64,000 bases of DNA from an uncultured Sulfitobacter sp. (GCA_905182645.1 CAJJCJ010000010.1:18589-82588), one strand, 5' to 3'; shown: positions 19,885 to 29,362, counted from the first letter of the stretch. Numbers and translations: made by a program. Notes: generated from the letters alone by a model not told the origin.

Positions 19885-21328
19885 TTAGGTCGTCTTGTCG
19901 GTCGGGTCAATCCACCTTGGTGTGGTTATAAATATAGATAGTCCTACACACAGCAGAAGCAACGACAGCGCGGGCAAGTCGTCCAATTTACTGTAGATCG
20001 TTGGCGCAAGCGCGGGTGGCAAGGCCGCATCAATATACCCCGCCTGCCCCATTCCTATTTGGTTTGTGATCCGCCCCTTACCGTCAATCATCGCGCTGAT
20101 GCCCGTATTTGCGACCCGAACCATCGGCAGGCCTTGTTCAATTGCGCGCAAGCGGGCTTGAGCCAGATGCTGGCGCGGACCAGCCGCAGGGCCAAACCAT
20201 GCGTCATTGGTGATCAAGATCAACAGGCGCGGACGCTCAATAGTGCCGATTTCATGCGCAAAAATTCCTTCGTAACAGATAAGGATGCGGGCGTTGCCTA
20301 TCCCTGTCACATCCACGACCCTTGCACCTGGCCCTGCCGTAAATGCGCCGCCTTGGGATGCCGCAAAGCTGCCAATTCCAAATTTCGCAAGTCAGTTCAC
20401 CGCCCGGAATGTATTCGCCAAACGGTACGATATGGGCCTTGTCATAGGTGTTCGAGATGATCGCGCCGCGTTCCAACACGATGGACGCATTATAGTACCG
20501 CGCACCATCGCGCCGGTTGACACCCAAAACTGTCGGTGCCCCGCGAGATGCCTCTGCCACCTGATCCAGCGCGTCGCCCACGTTTTCCAGCAGATATGCG
20601 ATCGCGGTTTCGGGCCAAACCACCAGGTCGGGTGGGTCACCATCTTGGGTGAAACCTATCATTCGCTCGAAGAACATTTGGCTTTTGATCGGGTCCCATT
20701 TGTCGGCTTGCGCTGCGTTGGGTTGGACCAGGCGAACGGTTGGGCCAGTGTAATCAGGTACTGGCCCAGTGCTTAATATGACCCATCCGAGTACGGCGGC
20801 CAAGGGGGGGGTGACAGCCCAAATCTGCCTTTGCAAAAGAAGCGCGCAGGCGACGCCAAGCATGACCGTCACCAACGTCAATAAATGCGGCCCACCGAAT
20901 GCCGCAAGCTGGGCTAGTGGTGTATCGATCCAGATATGACCCAACAGCGCCCACGGAAATCCGGTGAAAAGGTAACTGCGCAAAGCCTCTGCACCAGCGA
21001 TCATTAAGCCAGCCGAAACCATGCTGCCCGGCCGGGAGACGTAGCTGGCCACAGCCCAGAACAACGCCGCACCGCCTGCCATCAAGATCAGCGCAAACGG
21101 GGCCATCCAGCCCGTTGATCCGATATCAACCAAGAACGGCGACACGATCCAATGCAGGGACACTGCGAAGTAGCCTGCGCCGAACAGCCAGCCATCGCGG
21201 AATGCCGCACGGCGGGTAAATTTCGGGCGATTTAGCCAGAATGCCAATGCCGTAACGGTCACAAACCAGAGCCCCCAAGGGGCTTGGCCTGTGCCTGCCG
21301 CAAGGCCCAATCCAAAAGGGATCAGCAC
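19885..21328 (-). CDS. lnt: Apolipoprotein N-acyltransferase, frameshifted
   Basis: Lnt adds the third acyl chain to lipoproteins in the inner membrane. The N-terminal half has about six to seven membrane segments, followed by the nitrilase domain with the catalytic Glu in VVWPETAIAYL and the Lys in YDKAHIVPFGEYIPGG. Near 20397 the frame breaks; the rest (LAKFGIGSFAASQGGAF, then ILICYEGIF with the catalytic Cys) is in the next frame and ends at 19885. One base change of length separates Glu and Lys from Cys, so the gene as read is inactive. The start is uncertain: a GTG at 21328 just after the corC-like stop is my choice. Confidence 0.82.
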
Positions 21329-21332
21329 CAGT

Positions 21333-22226
21333 TTAATCGCCTGTGGCGTTGGGCAGCCGGACGCGCAATCGTTTGATCCGGCGGGGATCGGCATCGAGGA
21401 CTTCGAATTCGGTCCCATCAGGATGCACGATAATTTCGCCGCGCGCAGGCACAGAGCCTGACAGCATAAACACGAGACCGCCAAGAGTGTCGACTTCTTC
21501 CTCGTCGATCTCGGGGTGATCGGTCAGGTTGATGCCGACTTCTGCCTCGAATTCTTCGAGATCGGTGCGCGCGAGGGCCACATAGATGTCATCGCTTTCG
21601 CGTGTGAATGATTTTTCTTCGTCGATGTCATGCTCGTCTTCAATCGCGCCGACGACCTGTTCGATCAGATCTTCAATCGTGACCAAACCGTCGGTGCCAC
21701 CGTATTCATCAATGACCAAGGCCATGTGGATCCGTTCTGACTGCATCTTTTGCAGCAACACGCCAAGCGGCATGGACGGGGGTACAAACAGCAGCGGGCG
21801 CAGCATGGCGCGCAAATCATAATCGTCGATGCCGCCATTGAACCCGAACTTCAGCGCGAAATCTTTTAGGTTTGCAATGCCAATGGGCGTATCCAACGTG
21901 CCGTCATAAACCGGCAGTCGGGTCATGCCGCTGGACCTGAATACTTTTACAAGTTCATCCTTGCTGGCTGTCACTGACACGGAAACGATATCTGTCTTGG
22001 GGATTGCCACGTCTTCTACACGCATGCGGCGCAAGTTGAGCATCCCAGGCATCGGGGTTGCAGGCAATAAAGGTCTAGGGTTGTCGTCTTGTGCGCCGTC
22101 AACTGCGGCCTCGGACGGGCTTAGGGCGTCAAAGAAGCGGCCAATAAAGCCACGATCTTGCGTCTCAGTGGGGTCATCTTGCGCGCTTTGCGCCGCAATA
22201 GAGGACCCTTCGGTTGTATCGCCCAT
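21333..22226 (-). CDS. CorC/HlyC-type CBS-domain protein
   Basis: 297 aa. After a variable acidic N-terminus come two CBS domains (about residues 65-185; [53 protein letters not shown]) and a C-terminal transporter-associated domain (about 205-290). There are no membrane segments, so this is the cytosolic CorC type rather than the full-length CNNM form; such proteins are linked to Mg2+/Co2+ homeostasis. The ATG at 22226 was chosen over 22253 for its AAGGAAAAG site. It lies between ybeY and lnt, as usual. Confidence 0.88.
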   Translation of the reverse strand: MGDTTEGSSIAAQSAQDDPTETQDRGFIGRFFDALSPSEAAVDGAQDDNPRPLLPATPMPGMLNLRRMRVEDVAIPKTDIVSVSVTASKDELVKVFRSSGMTRLPVYDGTLDTPIGIANLKDFALKFGFNGGIDDYDLRAMLRPLLFVPPSMPLGVLLQKMQSERIHMALVIDEYGGTDGLVTIEDLIEQVVGAIEDEHDIDEEKSFTRESDDIYVALARTDLEEFEAEVGINLTDHPEIDEEEVDTLGGLVFMLSGSVPARGEIIVHPDGTEFEVLDADPRRIKRLRVRLPNATGD

Positions 22227-22265
22227 CTTTTCCTTACCTAAAAATTCGCCCATACATGATGGACC

Positions 22266-22751
22266 TTATACCCTATATGGGTCCGCAATACCCAGTTTGC
22301 CAAGTATCTGCGTTTCCAAGCCCTCCATGAGGGTGGCATCTGCGTCACGCTCGTGGTCATAGCCAAGCAAATGTAACAGGCCGTGAACGACCAAATGGGC
22401 GGTGTGTTCATGCATGGTTTTGCCCGCTGCCGTGGCCTCGGACAAGCAGGTGTCATAAGAAATCGCGATATCGCCCAGCTCTGGATCAGTCGAATCAGGC
22501 GGCAATGGCACGTCACCGTCCACGTCAGCGCCGCGTTCATCTGATGGCCAGCTGAGAACATTTGTGGGCACCGGTTTGCCGCGAAAATCAGCATTCAACG
22601 TGGCGATCCGGTCGTCTGAGCATCCCATGACGCAGGCCTCGAACCCCTGTAAATTAAGGTGATTGAACGTGGATTTGGCGGCACGGTCAGACAATTCTTG
22701 TAGCCCAGCGCCATCCCAGCGCGGGTCTTCTATGACGCAATCAACGGTCAT
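22266..22751 (-). CDS. ybeY: Endoribonuclease YbeY (rRNA maturation factor)
   Basis: 161 aa. The zinc-binding H3xH5xH motif is seen in AHLVVHGLLHLLGYDH near residue 118. YbeY takes part in 16S rRNA 3' maturation and ribosome quality control. Its ATG overlaps the phoH stop (ATGA), so the two are translationally coupled, as in most alphaproteobacteria. Confidence 0.95.
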   Translation of the reverse strand: MTVDCVIEDPRWDGAGLQELSDRAAKSTFNHLNLQGFEACVMGCSDDRIATLNADFRGKPVPTNVLSWPSDERGADVDGDVPLPPDSTDPELGDIAISYDTCLSEATAAGKTMHEHTAHLVVHGLLHLLGYDHERDADATLMEGLETQILGKLGIADPYRV

Positions 22752-23752
22752 CGGTTTGCTTCATCTTCTTTTTCATAGGCCTCGATAATGGCAGCGACCA
22801 ACGGATGGCGCACCACGTCTTTTGACGTGAAATAGCTAAAGCTGATTTTGGGGATATGTTTGAGCATGCGTTCTGCATCCCACAGGCCAGACGACACGCC
22901 GCGCGGTAAATCGATTTGCGTGCGGTCACCGGTGATGACCATGCGCGATCCTTGGCCGAGCCGTGTGAGAAACATTTTCATCTGCATCGATGTCGCATTT
23001 TGGGCCTCGTCGAGCACCACAAAAGCGTTTGACAGGGTGCGTCCGCGCATAAACGCAAGCGGTGCAATCTCGATGATCTTCTCTTCCATCATCTTGGCGG
23101 CCTGTTTGCCGGGCAAAAAGTCACCAAGCGCGTCGTAGAGCGGGCGCATATATGGATCGACTTTGTCTTTCATGTCGCCGGGCAAATATCCCAGCTTTTC
23201 GCCTGCCTCTACTGCGGGGCGTGACAGGATGATTTTATCGACTTTGCCGCTGATCAACATGTTCACGCCGACAGCAACGGCCAGATAGGTTTTTCCGGTG
23301 CCTGCGGGGCCAATGCCGAATGACAATTCTTTGTCGAACAGCGCCTGCACATAGGCCTTTTGGGCCTCAGTGCGCGGTTCGACCAATTTCTTGCGCGTTT
23401 TAATCTCGACCCGCTCGGTTCCGCCTTTAAACAGCTCTCGCTGATCACCTGCCTCTGGGGCACCTGTTGCATCGGGGCCGCCCATACGCAATTCGCGGTC
23501 GATATCGCCAGGTTCTAGCGTGCGGCCAGCCTCTAGGCGTTGATACAGCGACTTGAGCGCGTCTAACGTTTCTTGGCGGGGGCCGTCTTCGCCAACCACT
23601 GACAGCTGATTGCCACGGCGCAGGATTTGCACACCATAGGCCTGCTCTAACGTGGCAAGGTTGCGGTCGTATTCGCCGCAAAGGTCGATCAAAAGGAAGT
23701 TGTCAGGGAATTCCAGTGTGGATTCCGCAGTGTCAGTCAGGTCAGAAGCCAA
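22748..23752 (-). CDS. phoH: PhoH-like ATPase (YbeZ type)
   Basis: 334 aa with an N-terminal KH-like region and a P-loop ATPase domain: Walker A GPAGTGKTYLAVAVG at about 146-160, Walker B NAFVVLDEAQN and VITGDRTQIDLP. It is a nucleotide-binding partner of YbeY in RNA metabolism. It heads the run phoH-ybeY-corC-lnt and is separated from the upstream lipoprotein gene by a terminator, so a promoter is expected in 23753-23820. Confidence 0.94.
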   Translation of the reverse strand: MASDLTDTAESTLEFPDNFLLIDLCGEYDRNLATLEQAYGVQILRRGNQLSVVGEDGPRQETLDALKSLYQRLEAGRTLEPGDIDRELRMGGPDATGAPEAGDQRELFKGGTERVEIKTRKKLVEPRTEAQKAYVQALFDKELSFGIGPAGTGKTYLAVAVGVNMLISGKVDKIILSRPAVEAGEKLGYLPGDMKDKVDPYMRPLYDALGDFLPGKQAAKMMEEKIIEIAPLAFMRGRTLSNAFVVLDEAQNATSMQMKMFLTRLGQGSRMVITGDRTQIDLPRGVSSGLWDAERMLKHIPKISFSYFTSKDVVRHPLVAAIIEAYEKEDEANR

Positions 23753-23820
23753 TCAACTCTCCTTGGCGCTTAAGGTTTCATGGATAAGGTGGGCCGCCGT
23801 CCCCGTAAGGGCAAGGCTGA

Positions 23821-23855
23821 AAAACAAAAAAAGGCCGCAGATTGCGCTGCGGTCC
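23821..23855 (-). terminator. Rho-independent terminator after the lipoprotein gene
   Basis: On the minus strand GGACCGCAG pairs with CTGCGGCC around CGCAAT and is followed by TTTTTTTGTTTT. It closes the ompA-like/lipoprotein transcription unit 29 bases after its last stop. Confidence 0.85.
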
Positions 23856-23883
23856 CATCCAAATCGTATGATCGTGATCACGC

Positions 23884-24201
23884 CTAGAGCGTATCAGGAA
23901 TGTCAGACCCTTCACGGAACGGGCCAACTGCTGTGTTTGGTGGTGCAACACCGGAACAAACCGGACAGCCATCGGGTGTCATGCGCCCTGACATATATTC
24001 TTCGACACCGTCATCAATGATCCAATGGTCGCAACCGTTTGGATCAACCCAAACACGAGCTACCAGTTGGGACAGGTGCTTGCTGTCGGTGCCCGCGTCG
24101 ACATGACGCTCGGCGCCAGTCCGGTTATCGCCTTCGATATTCAAACAGGCCGACAAAATAAGGCCAGCAATAAGCAGCGCAGTGATTTTTATCGTTTTCA
24201 T
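23884..24201 (-). CDS. Small lipoprotein with a DPxGCxHW module
   Basis: 105 aa. The first 19 residues are a lipoprotein signal (MKTIKITALLIAGLILSAC, lipobox LSAC with the lipidated Cys at 19). The mature part contains RVWVDPNGCDHWIIDDGVEE followed by YMSGRMTPDGCPVC, which is clearly related to the N-terminal region of the OmpA-type protein encoded just upstream. Four cysteines after the lipid Cys region suggest disulphides. The function is unknown; the pair look like products of a local duplication in which one copy kept an OmpA domain. Asp at +2 is absent, so outer-membrane sorting is expected. Confidence 0.8.
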   Translation of the reverse strand: MKTIKITALLIAGLILSACLNIEGDNRTGAERHVDAGTDSKHLSQLVARVWVDPNGCDHWIIDDGVEEYMSGRMTPDGCPVCSGVAPPNTAVGPFREGSDIPDTL

Positions 24202-24213
24202 AACATCGGCTCC

Positions 24214-24782
24214 TTAAGGTGCAACACAGTAGATTTCGACGCGGCGGTTCTGCTGCAATGCAGCCGCAGAGTTGCCTTGTGCACGGGGCTGGCGTTCACC
24301 AAACCCTTTGACGTCCACAACATTTACGCCAGCACTTTGTGCGATGCTTGAAACTGCATTTGCGCGGCGCTGAGACAGTTTCATGTTGTATTCATCAGAT
24401 GCGCGGGCATCGGTGTGGCCGTAGATCAGGATCCCAAATGCATCCACCGACCGGAAGAAATTCATCAGCGCGGTTTTCTTTGAATCCGGGATCAGGGACT
24501 TGTCTGTCGCAAACAGCTGGTCCGTTGGAATGATCCCACAAATCTCGGAGCGGTGGCACACAGGACGACCGTCGCGCGTGCGATGGGGCGACATGTAGCC
24601 TTCAAAGCCATCACCCAATGTTCGCAGCCATCTGGGTCAATCCAAACAGTTGGATCATAGGATTCGCCTACTACTTTGCGTGTCTGCGCTTGCGCTGCCC
24701 CTGCGAGCAATGAAAGCGTCACCGCACCTGCGATGGCTCCGCCTGCAAACGCGCGCAACGTATCTTTCACTGATGTTGCCAT
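24214..24782 (-). CDS. OmpA-family cell-envelope protein, frameshifted
   Basis: The gene starts at ATG 24782 (GAGGGAAA upstream) with a cleavable signal peptide ending AGAAQA, then VWIDPDGCEHWVM. At about 24608 the frame breaks, and GFEGYMSPHRTRDGRPVCH and an OmpA C-terminal peptidoglycan-binding domain follow in the next frame to 24214. That domain has FATDKSLIPDSKK, YGHTDARASDEYNMKLSQRR and a terminal NRRVEIYCV. Comparison with the paralogous lipoprotein, which reads HWIIDDG, suggests that a few bases coding DD were lost, possibly by slippage at GATG repeats. The total length is not a multiple of three. Confidence 0.78.
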
Positions 24783-24991
24783 TTGATTTCCCTCGTTATC
24801 TGCCGGATGCAAAATGGCATTCCACCGTGTCACCCACTATATGGTCACAATATGCGCAAACCTGGGTGATACAGAGATAACAAATAGCTATATATTGCGC
24901 CTGATATGGTAACTGTACCGGTAAATATTGCAGATTAGTCACGCAATTAACCTCAATCAGCGACATCTTGGTTGTTCAAAGCAGACCTACA

Positions 24992-26305
24992 TCAGTCTTT
25001 GCACAATTCACCTGCAAGGCTGTTTGTGCTGCTATGCGTGATTTTGACCCGCCTTACCTGACCTATGACATCAGCTGGGGCATCTGCGTAAACGGCGTGA
25101 AGATGGCCAGATTTGCCGATCATCTGCCCATCAGTGCGACCAGGTTTTTCAAACAATACCGATACTTCACGGCCAACCATGCTTTCTTGAATGGTGCGTT
25201 GCTGCTCGGTTAACAGGCCCTGCAACTGCTGCAACCGAACGCTCATTACCTCCTCTGGCAGTTGCGGCTTTTCGGCCGCAGGCGTGCCTGGACGGGTGGA
25301 GTATTTGAACGAATACGCCTGTCCATAGCGGACTTCGCGGATCAGGGCCAAGGTGTCCTCAAAATCAGCGTCAGTTTCCCCCGGGAAGCCAACGATGAAA
25401 TCACCCGACAGTAGGATATCAGGGCGGGCTTCACGGATACGCTCAATCACCCGAAGATAGCTTTCGGCCGTATGCTTGCGGTTCATTGCCTTGAGTATCC
25501 GGTCAGATCCAGATTGCACAGGCAAGTGCAGGTAGGGCATCAGTTTTTCGCAGGTGCCGTGGGCCTCGATTAGCGCGTCATCCATGTCGTTGGGGTGCGA
25601 GGTGGTAAAGCGGATGCGTTCCAACCCATCTACTTTGTTGAGCGCCCAGATCAGCCCAGCAAGGCCGCCTTCATGGCCGTGGTAGGCGTTGACGTTTTGG
25701 CCAAGCAACGTGATTTCACGCACGCCTGCCTCGACCAATTCTTGGGCTTCGCGCACAACACGGTCGGCCGGGCGCGACACCTCGGCACCGCGCGTATATG
25801 GCACGACGCAGAACGCGCAAAATTTATCGCAGCCTTCTTGGACGGTCAAAAACGCTGTTGGGCCACGCTTGGCTTTGCTGCGCGATTTGAGTGTCTCAAA
25901 CTTATCATCATCAGGGAAATCTGTGTCCAGCGCGCGGACGCCCGACTGCACAGCATCGTCCATCGCAGGCAAACGGTGGTAGGATTGCGGGCCAACGACC
26001 AGATCCACCATCGGCTGGCGGCGAATAATCTCGGCGCCCTCGGCCTGTGCCACACATCCGGCGACGCCAAATTTCAGATCGGGATTCGCGACCTTTAAGT
26101 GCTTCATGCGGCCCAATTCATGGTAAACTTTTTCCGCTGCTTTTTCGCGAATGTGGCAGGTATTCAGCAAGATCATATCCGCATCGTCCGCGGCGTCGGT
26201 CTGCACATATCCTTTGCCGCCCAGCGCCTCGGCCATGCGTTCACTGTCATAAACGTTCATTTGACAGCCATAGGTCTTGATAAACAGCTTTTTTGGTTCG
26301 GACAT
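24992..26305 (-). CDS. miaB: tRNA-2-methylthio-N6-dimethylallyladenosine synthase
   Basis: 437 aa. MiaB adds the methylthio group at A37 of tRNAs reading U-starting codons. The N-terminal UPF0004 domain has cluster cysteines C14, C50 and C84; the radical-SAM domain has CDKFCAFC with C159, C163 and C166; a TRAM domain closes the protein (about 375-437). The ATG at 26305 gives the family start [17 protein letters not shown]; the upstream in-frame extension is not conserved in kind. Confidence 0.96.
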   Translation of the reverse strand: MSEPKKLFIKTYGCQMNVYDSERMAEALGGKGYVQTDAADDADMILLNTCHIREKAAEKVYHELGRMKHLKVANPDLKFGVAGCVAQAEGAEIIRRQPMVDLVVGPQSYHRLPAMDDAVQSGVRALDTDFPDDDKFETLKSRSKAKRGPTAFLTVQEGCDKFCAFCVVPYTRGAEVSRPADRVVREAQELVEAGVREITLLGQNVNAYHGHEGGLAGLIWALNKVDGLERIRFTTSHPNDMDDALIEAHGTCEKLMPYLHLPVQSGSDRILKAMNRKHTAESYLRVIERIREARPDILLSGDFIVGFPGETDADFEDTLALIREVRYGQAYSFKYSTRPGTPAAEKPQLPEEVMSVRLQQLQGLLTEQQRTIQESMVGREVSVLFEKPGRTDGQMIGKSGHLHAVYADAPADVIGQVRRVKITHSSTNSLAGELCKD

Positions 26306-26490
26306 AGGGACACCATTTAGGGGATTTTGCGCAATACTGCCGTGTAACCTGCGCGCAGCCCGCTTGCAATGACGCGGACATTCACGCAATTTGCACCAAA
26401 TTACAGGATCATCGGCAGACCATGCATTTGCAAGCCTCGACCAATTCTTGAAAGAAGGAACTCTGGCTTTGGCCAAGGGACCGTATTGCG

Positions 26491-27285
26491 TTGATCTTGC
26501 TTGAAGACGATGTCGAGGTTGGCAGCTCGATCCGGCATCACCTAGATGCAGGGTTTAAATCTGTTGTGACCTTTGGGGTGGTGGACATTGATCTGCCCGA
26601 CGGTTTGCCCGCCAACGTGCACCGCGTCGATTTTGACGCCACCGTGCGCGATGCGCAGGTCACCGTTGTAAATGCCGTGATCGAAAAGGTCCCAGGCCAA
26701 TGGGTGTATTACTGTTATAATACCGAATACATCTTTTTCCCGTTTTGCGAACATCGCGCCATCGGTGAAATGCTGGCGTATCATACAGAAGAGCGGCGAG
26801 ACGCGGTCTTGACGTATGTTGTTGATCTATATGCCGGTGATCTTCACGAAAGCCCGACGGCTGTATCCCTTGATGACGCCTATATGGACAAATCAGGCTA
26901 TTACGCGCTGGCCCGCAAAGATGCGCAAAATGAATTCGAAGAACGGCAGCTCGACTTTTATGGTGGCCTAAGGTGGCGGTTCGAAGAGCATGTGCCTGCC
27001 CTGCGGCGCCGGATTGACCAGATTTCGATTTTTCGCGCCAAACCTGGTTTGCGTTTGCGGACGGATCACACGTTCAATGATCCAGAATACAATACATATG
27101 CGTGTCCGTGGCATCACAGCATCACTGCTGCCATCGTGTCATTTCGAACAGCAAAAGCGCTGAAACGTAATCCGGTGAGTGCGGCCCAGATCAGTACCTT
27201 TAGGTGGCATAATTCTACGCCGTTTGAGTGGCATTCCCAGCAGTTATTGAATTTGGGTTTGATGGAGCCTGGTCAGTGGTTTTGA
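26491..27285 (+). CDS. Glycosyltransferase family 2-like protein
   Basis: 264 aa, conserved in general form among Rhodobacterales as a GT2-like (DUF23/COG-type) protein. The N-terminus [20 protein letters not shown] resembles the E-D/K-D-V-x-x-x-x-RHH block of this group, and [12 protein letters not shown] and [14 protein letters not shown] end it. No ATG is available in frame after the upstream TGA at 26449, so TTG 26491 or a codon slightly before it must serve. The acceptor and sugar are unknown. Its 3' end is overlapped antisense by the end of the transposase gene. Confidence 0.55.
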   Translation: MILLEDDVEVGSSIRHHLDAGFKSVVTFGVVDIDLPDGLPANVHRVDFDATVRDAQVTVVNAVIEKVPGQWVYYCYNTEYIFFPFCEHRAIGEMLAYHTEERRDAVLTYVVDLYAGDLHESPTAVSLDDAYMDKSGYYALARKDAQNEFEERQLDFYGGLRWRFEEHVPALRRRIDQISIFRAKPGLRLRTDHTFNDPEYNTYACPWHHSITAAIVSFRTAKALKRNPVSAAQISTFRWHNSTPFEWHSQQLLNLGLMEPGQWF

Positions 27286-27769
27286 CCAAAGATGCGTTAA
27301 AACGCATCCTGCGCTTATAAGCTGAACACAGCGGCCAGTCGCTACCGTCCCACAATAGCCCCGCGCGCAGTGGCGCAGTCGCAATCAAATGATCGTGCAG
27401 CGCATAATCATCTGCTTCTTTGATGAGATGCTCCCAAAATCGGCGTTGCCAGATCCACTTTTTACCGCGTTTTCGTAGGTTTTCACGCCGCCCCACGGGC
27501 AGTGGTACATGACGCGAGAACGTTGATTTAATTTGCCGCCAGCGCGCCGAGTAATCTGCATCATCGTCGGGAAGCGTCCAGATCATCTCGACCTGCGCGG
27601 GCAAAACAACTGCAGCGTTGATCACAAAGGGGCGCTGCTTTTGGCACAGGCTAACCGCATGCCGCGGCAACACAACCTCGTCGGCCAAAAGGATGCTGTC
27701 TGGATCAGCAAGGCATGCTGAGAAATAATAGGTGCTGCCGGGCACACGAAGTCGGCGATAATTTGTCAT
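27215..27769 (-). CDS. REP-associated tyrosine transposase (RAYT) homologue with eroded active site
   Basis: 184 aa. The framework matches Rhodobacterales RAYT/Y1-transposase relatives: YRRLRVPGSTYYFSACLAD, VLPxxxxMIWTLPDDDADYS, ARWRQIKSTFSR and IWQRRFWEHLIKEADDY. The HUH motif expected at VLPDH-x-H reads AQVE, with Gln59 and Glu61 in place of both histidines, and the block usually like DYIxxNPVKHG reads DHLIATAPLRAG, with Leu128 where Tyr is common. The reading frame is nevertheless open. It is flanked by inverted REP palindromes, the downstream one lying inside its last 27 codons, and its end runs antisense into the glycosyltransferase-like gene. Irr is upstream on the same strand. Confidence 0.8.
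   Translation of the reverse strand: MTNYRRLRVPGSTYYFSACLADPDSILLADEVVLPRHAVSLCQKQRPFVINAAVVLPAQVEMIWTLPDDDADYSARWRQIKSTFSRHVPLPVGRRENLRKRGKKWIWQRRFWEHLIKEADDYALHDHLIATAPLRAGLLWDGSDWPLCSAYKRRMRFNASLVKTTDQAPSNPNSITAGNATQTA
27291..27312 (-). repeat. REP-like palindrome, variant, at the 3' side of the RAYT gene
   Basis: On the minus strand GCAG is followed by GATGCGTTTTAACGCATC. Compared with the copies at 18607 and 27822, one G in the left arm has become C and its partner in the right arm G, so the pairing is kept. It lies opposite in orientation to the copy at 27822-27843. Confidence 0.7.
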
Positions 27770-27821
27770 AAACCCAACGTGCAGCGATTCTGGTAAACAA
27801 ATACTAAACGGTGAAATAGTC

Positions 27822-27843
27822 GTAGAATGGGTTTTAACCCATC
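27822..27843 (+). repeat. REP-like palindrome at the 5' side of the RAYT gene
   Basis: GTAG followed by AATGGGTTTTAACCCATC. It ends inside the stop codon of irr and lies 52 bases upstream of the transposase start. With the inverted copy at 27291-27312 it brackets the transposase gene. Confidence 0.75.
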
Positions 27844-28258
27844 ATTTGCGCCGCAGGCGGATCACCACATCGACAGATGCAATCTCGGCGCCTTCAGGCA
27901 CATCTGGCAAACGCCGGATTTCCAGCTCTTGCGCTGGCGCATCCGTCAACTCGGCCGTATCTTCCCAATAGAAATGCGGATGATCGCTAATGTTGGTGTC
28001 AAAATAGCTTTTGGACCCATCGACCGTAATCTCGCGCATCAGCCCTGCTTCACAAAACGCGCTCAGCGTATTGTAAACGGTCGCAAGCGAGACTTTCTCG
28101 CCGACACCCGACGCCGCTTCATACAGGCTTTCGGCCGTCACGTGCCGGTTCTGCCCATCGCCTACCAGCAATCCGGCAAGCGTCATTCGCTGGCGCGTTG
28201 GGCGTAAACCCACCCGTCCTAGCCATGCTGTGCTTCGATCTTGTGTCAGGTTGGTCAT
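27842..28258 (-). CDS. irr: Fur-family iron response regulator Irr
   Basis: 138 aa from the ATG at 28258. Irr represses or activates iron and haem genes according to haem status in alphaproteobacteria. The winged-helix domain shows LRPTRQRMTLAGLL, HVTAESLYEAA and VSLATVYNTLSAFCEAGLM; the dimer domain has SYFDTNISDHPHFYWED. The HxH-rich haem-responsive features are limited, as in other Roseobacter Irr proteins. An in-frame ATG at 28288 is an alternative start. It diverges from fabA, with about 160 bases between them. Confidence 0.88.
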   Translation of the reverse strand: MTNLTQDRSTAWLGRVGLRPTRQRMTLAGLLVGDGQNRHVTAESLYEAASGVGEKVSLATVYNTLSAFCEAGLMREITVDGSKSYFDTNISDHPHFYWEDTAELTDAPAQELEIRRLPDVPEGAEIASVDVVIRLRRK

Positions 28259-28419
28259 CAGTGCCATTCTATTGTCTGCCCCATTCATATGGGGGAATAG
28301 GGCGCGGGATCAAACGAAAACGCACAATTGGCGCAGGTGCCCAACCCTTGCAGCACGCGAGTCTGCAGTGATAGACGTAAAACAAACGATCAAACACACG
28401 ATATTGAGGGCGCGTCCAC

Positions 28420-28929
28420 ATGGCAAATTATCCATCCAGTTTTGACAAAGAAGGTCTTTTGGCCTGTTCACGCGGCGAGCTTTTCGGCGAGGGCAACGCC
28501 CAGCTGCCTGCCCCGCCGATGCTGATGATGGACCGGATCACCGAGATTTCGGGCGACGGCGGCGCGCATGGCAAAGGCCACGTGGTCGCAGAATTCGACA
28601 TCACGCCTGACCTGTGGTTTTTTGACTGCCATTTCCCTGGCAACCCGATCATGCCCGGCTGCTTGGGCCTTGACGGCTTGTGGCAGTTGACTGGCTTTAA
28701 CCTTGGCTGGCGCGGCTGGCTTGGGCGCGGCTATGCGCTTGGCGTTGGCGAAGTGAAGCTAACAGGCATGGTCCGCCCTGACCGCAAACTCCTGACCTAT
28801 AAAATCGACTTCACCAAAGCGATCCAGACCCGCCGCCTGACGATGGGCGTAGCTGACGGGATCGTCGAGGCCGACGGCGAAGTGATTTACATCGTCAAGG
28901 ACATGAAGGTCGCGTTGAGCGAGAGTTAA
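28420..28929 (+). CDS. fabA: 3-hydroxydecanoyl-ACP dehydratase/isomerase
   Basis: 169 aa. FabA dehydrates 3-hydroxyacyl-ACP and isomerises trans-2 to cis-3-decenoyl-ACP, the branch point to unsaturated fatty acids. Catalytic His71 lies in [11 protein letters not shown] and Asp85 in CLGLDGLWQ. It is followed by a small membrane protein gene and by fabB, and fabI is 2.3 kb further on, the usual Rhodobacterales fabA-fabB-fabI cluster next to irr. Confidence 0.97.
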   Translation: MANYPSSFDKEGLLACSRGELFGEGNAQLPAPPMLMMDRITEISGDGGAHGKGHVVAEFDITPDLWFFDCHFPGNPIMPGCLGLDGLWQLTGFNLGWRGWLGRGYALGVGEVKLTGMVRPDRKLLTYKIDFTKAIQTRRLTMGVADGIVEADGEVIYIVKDMKVALSES

Positions 28930-28965
28930 TGTCCGATTGATATCGCCGCGCAGCGCGCGGCGATA

Positions 28966-29011
28966 CGCGGGGCGTTGCCCCGCACCCAAAAGTATTTTGA
29001 ACAAAGCGAGG
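28966..29011 (-). repeat. Hairpin and dispersed repeat copy 3 after fabA
   Basis: GCGGGGCGTTGCCCCGC forms a strong hairpin at 28966-28983 and is followed by a reverse-oriented copy of the dispersed element (CCTCGCTTTGTTCAAAATAC on the minus strand, 28986-29011). Another GC-rich palindrome lies just before it near 28947-28965. The block may stop or protect the fabA message. Confidence 0.55.
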
Positions 29012-29018
29012 ACTTAGT

Positions 29019-29273
29019 GTGTTCTTTTTGAAACTTGGTAAGTTTGTTGCTTATGTTGTATCAGCGTTTGCAGTATTTAGGATCGCTTCCAGCCTCTTTA
29101 TTACATTTGGCACGGAAGATATGGCTGCTAATATTGCCGCATCTCAACGGTATTTAGCCGCAGCAAATAGCGGTGAAGCGATCAACGAGGCCACATATGT
29201 TCTTCTCGCCGCGATCGTACTTGGGGCATTTTGTGAAATTGGCTTGAGCATTGTCCACAAATCGAACGACTAA
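29019..29273 (+). CDS. Small two-helix membrane protein, unknown
   Basis: 84 aa starting at GTG 29019 after AGGA. Two hydrophobic segments (about residues 6-28 and 60-78) flank a polar middle with AASQRYLAAANSGEAIN. I do not recognise a family. It lies between fabA and fabB in the same direction and its base composition is a little richer in A and T than its neighbours. Confidence 0.5.
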   Translation: MFFLKLGKFVAYVVSAFAVFRIASSLFITFGTEDMAANIAASQRYLAAANSGEAINEATYVLLAAIVLGAFCEIGLSIVHKSND

Positions 29274-29362
29274 GGAATCAATGCTAGAGTAAGCGCCTAC
29301 CTGCTTGCCCCCCGCCCCTCTGCCGTCCTACAAAGCTGTAACACTTTGTAAGGAGAGCACTC

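Noticed and set aside
20804..20815. Run of eight G inside lnt as the cause of its frameshift
   Set aside because: The frame is continuous with family-typical sequence on both sides of this run; the break is some 400 bases away near 20397.
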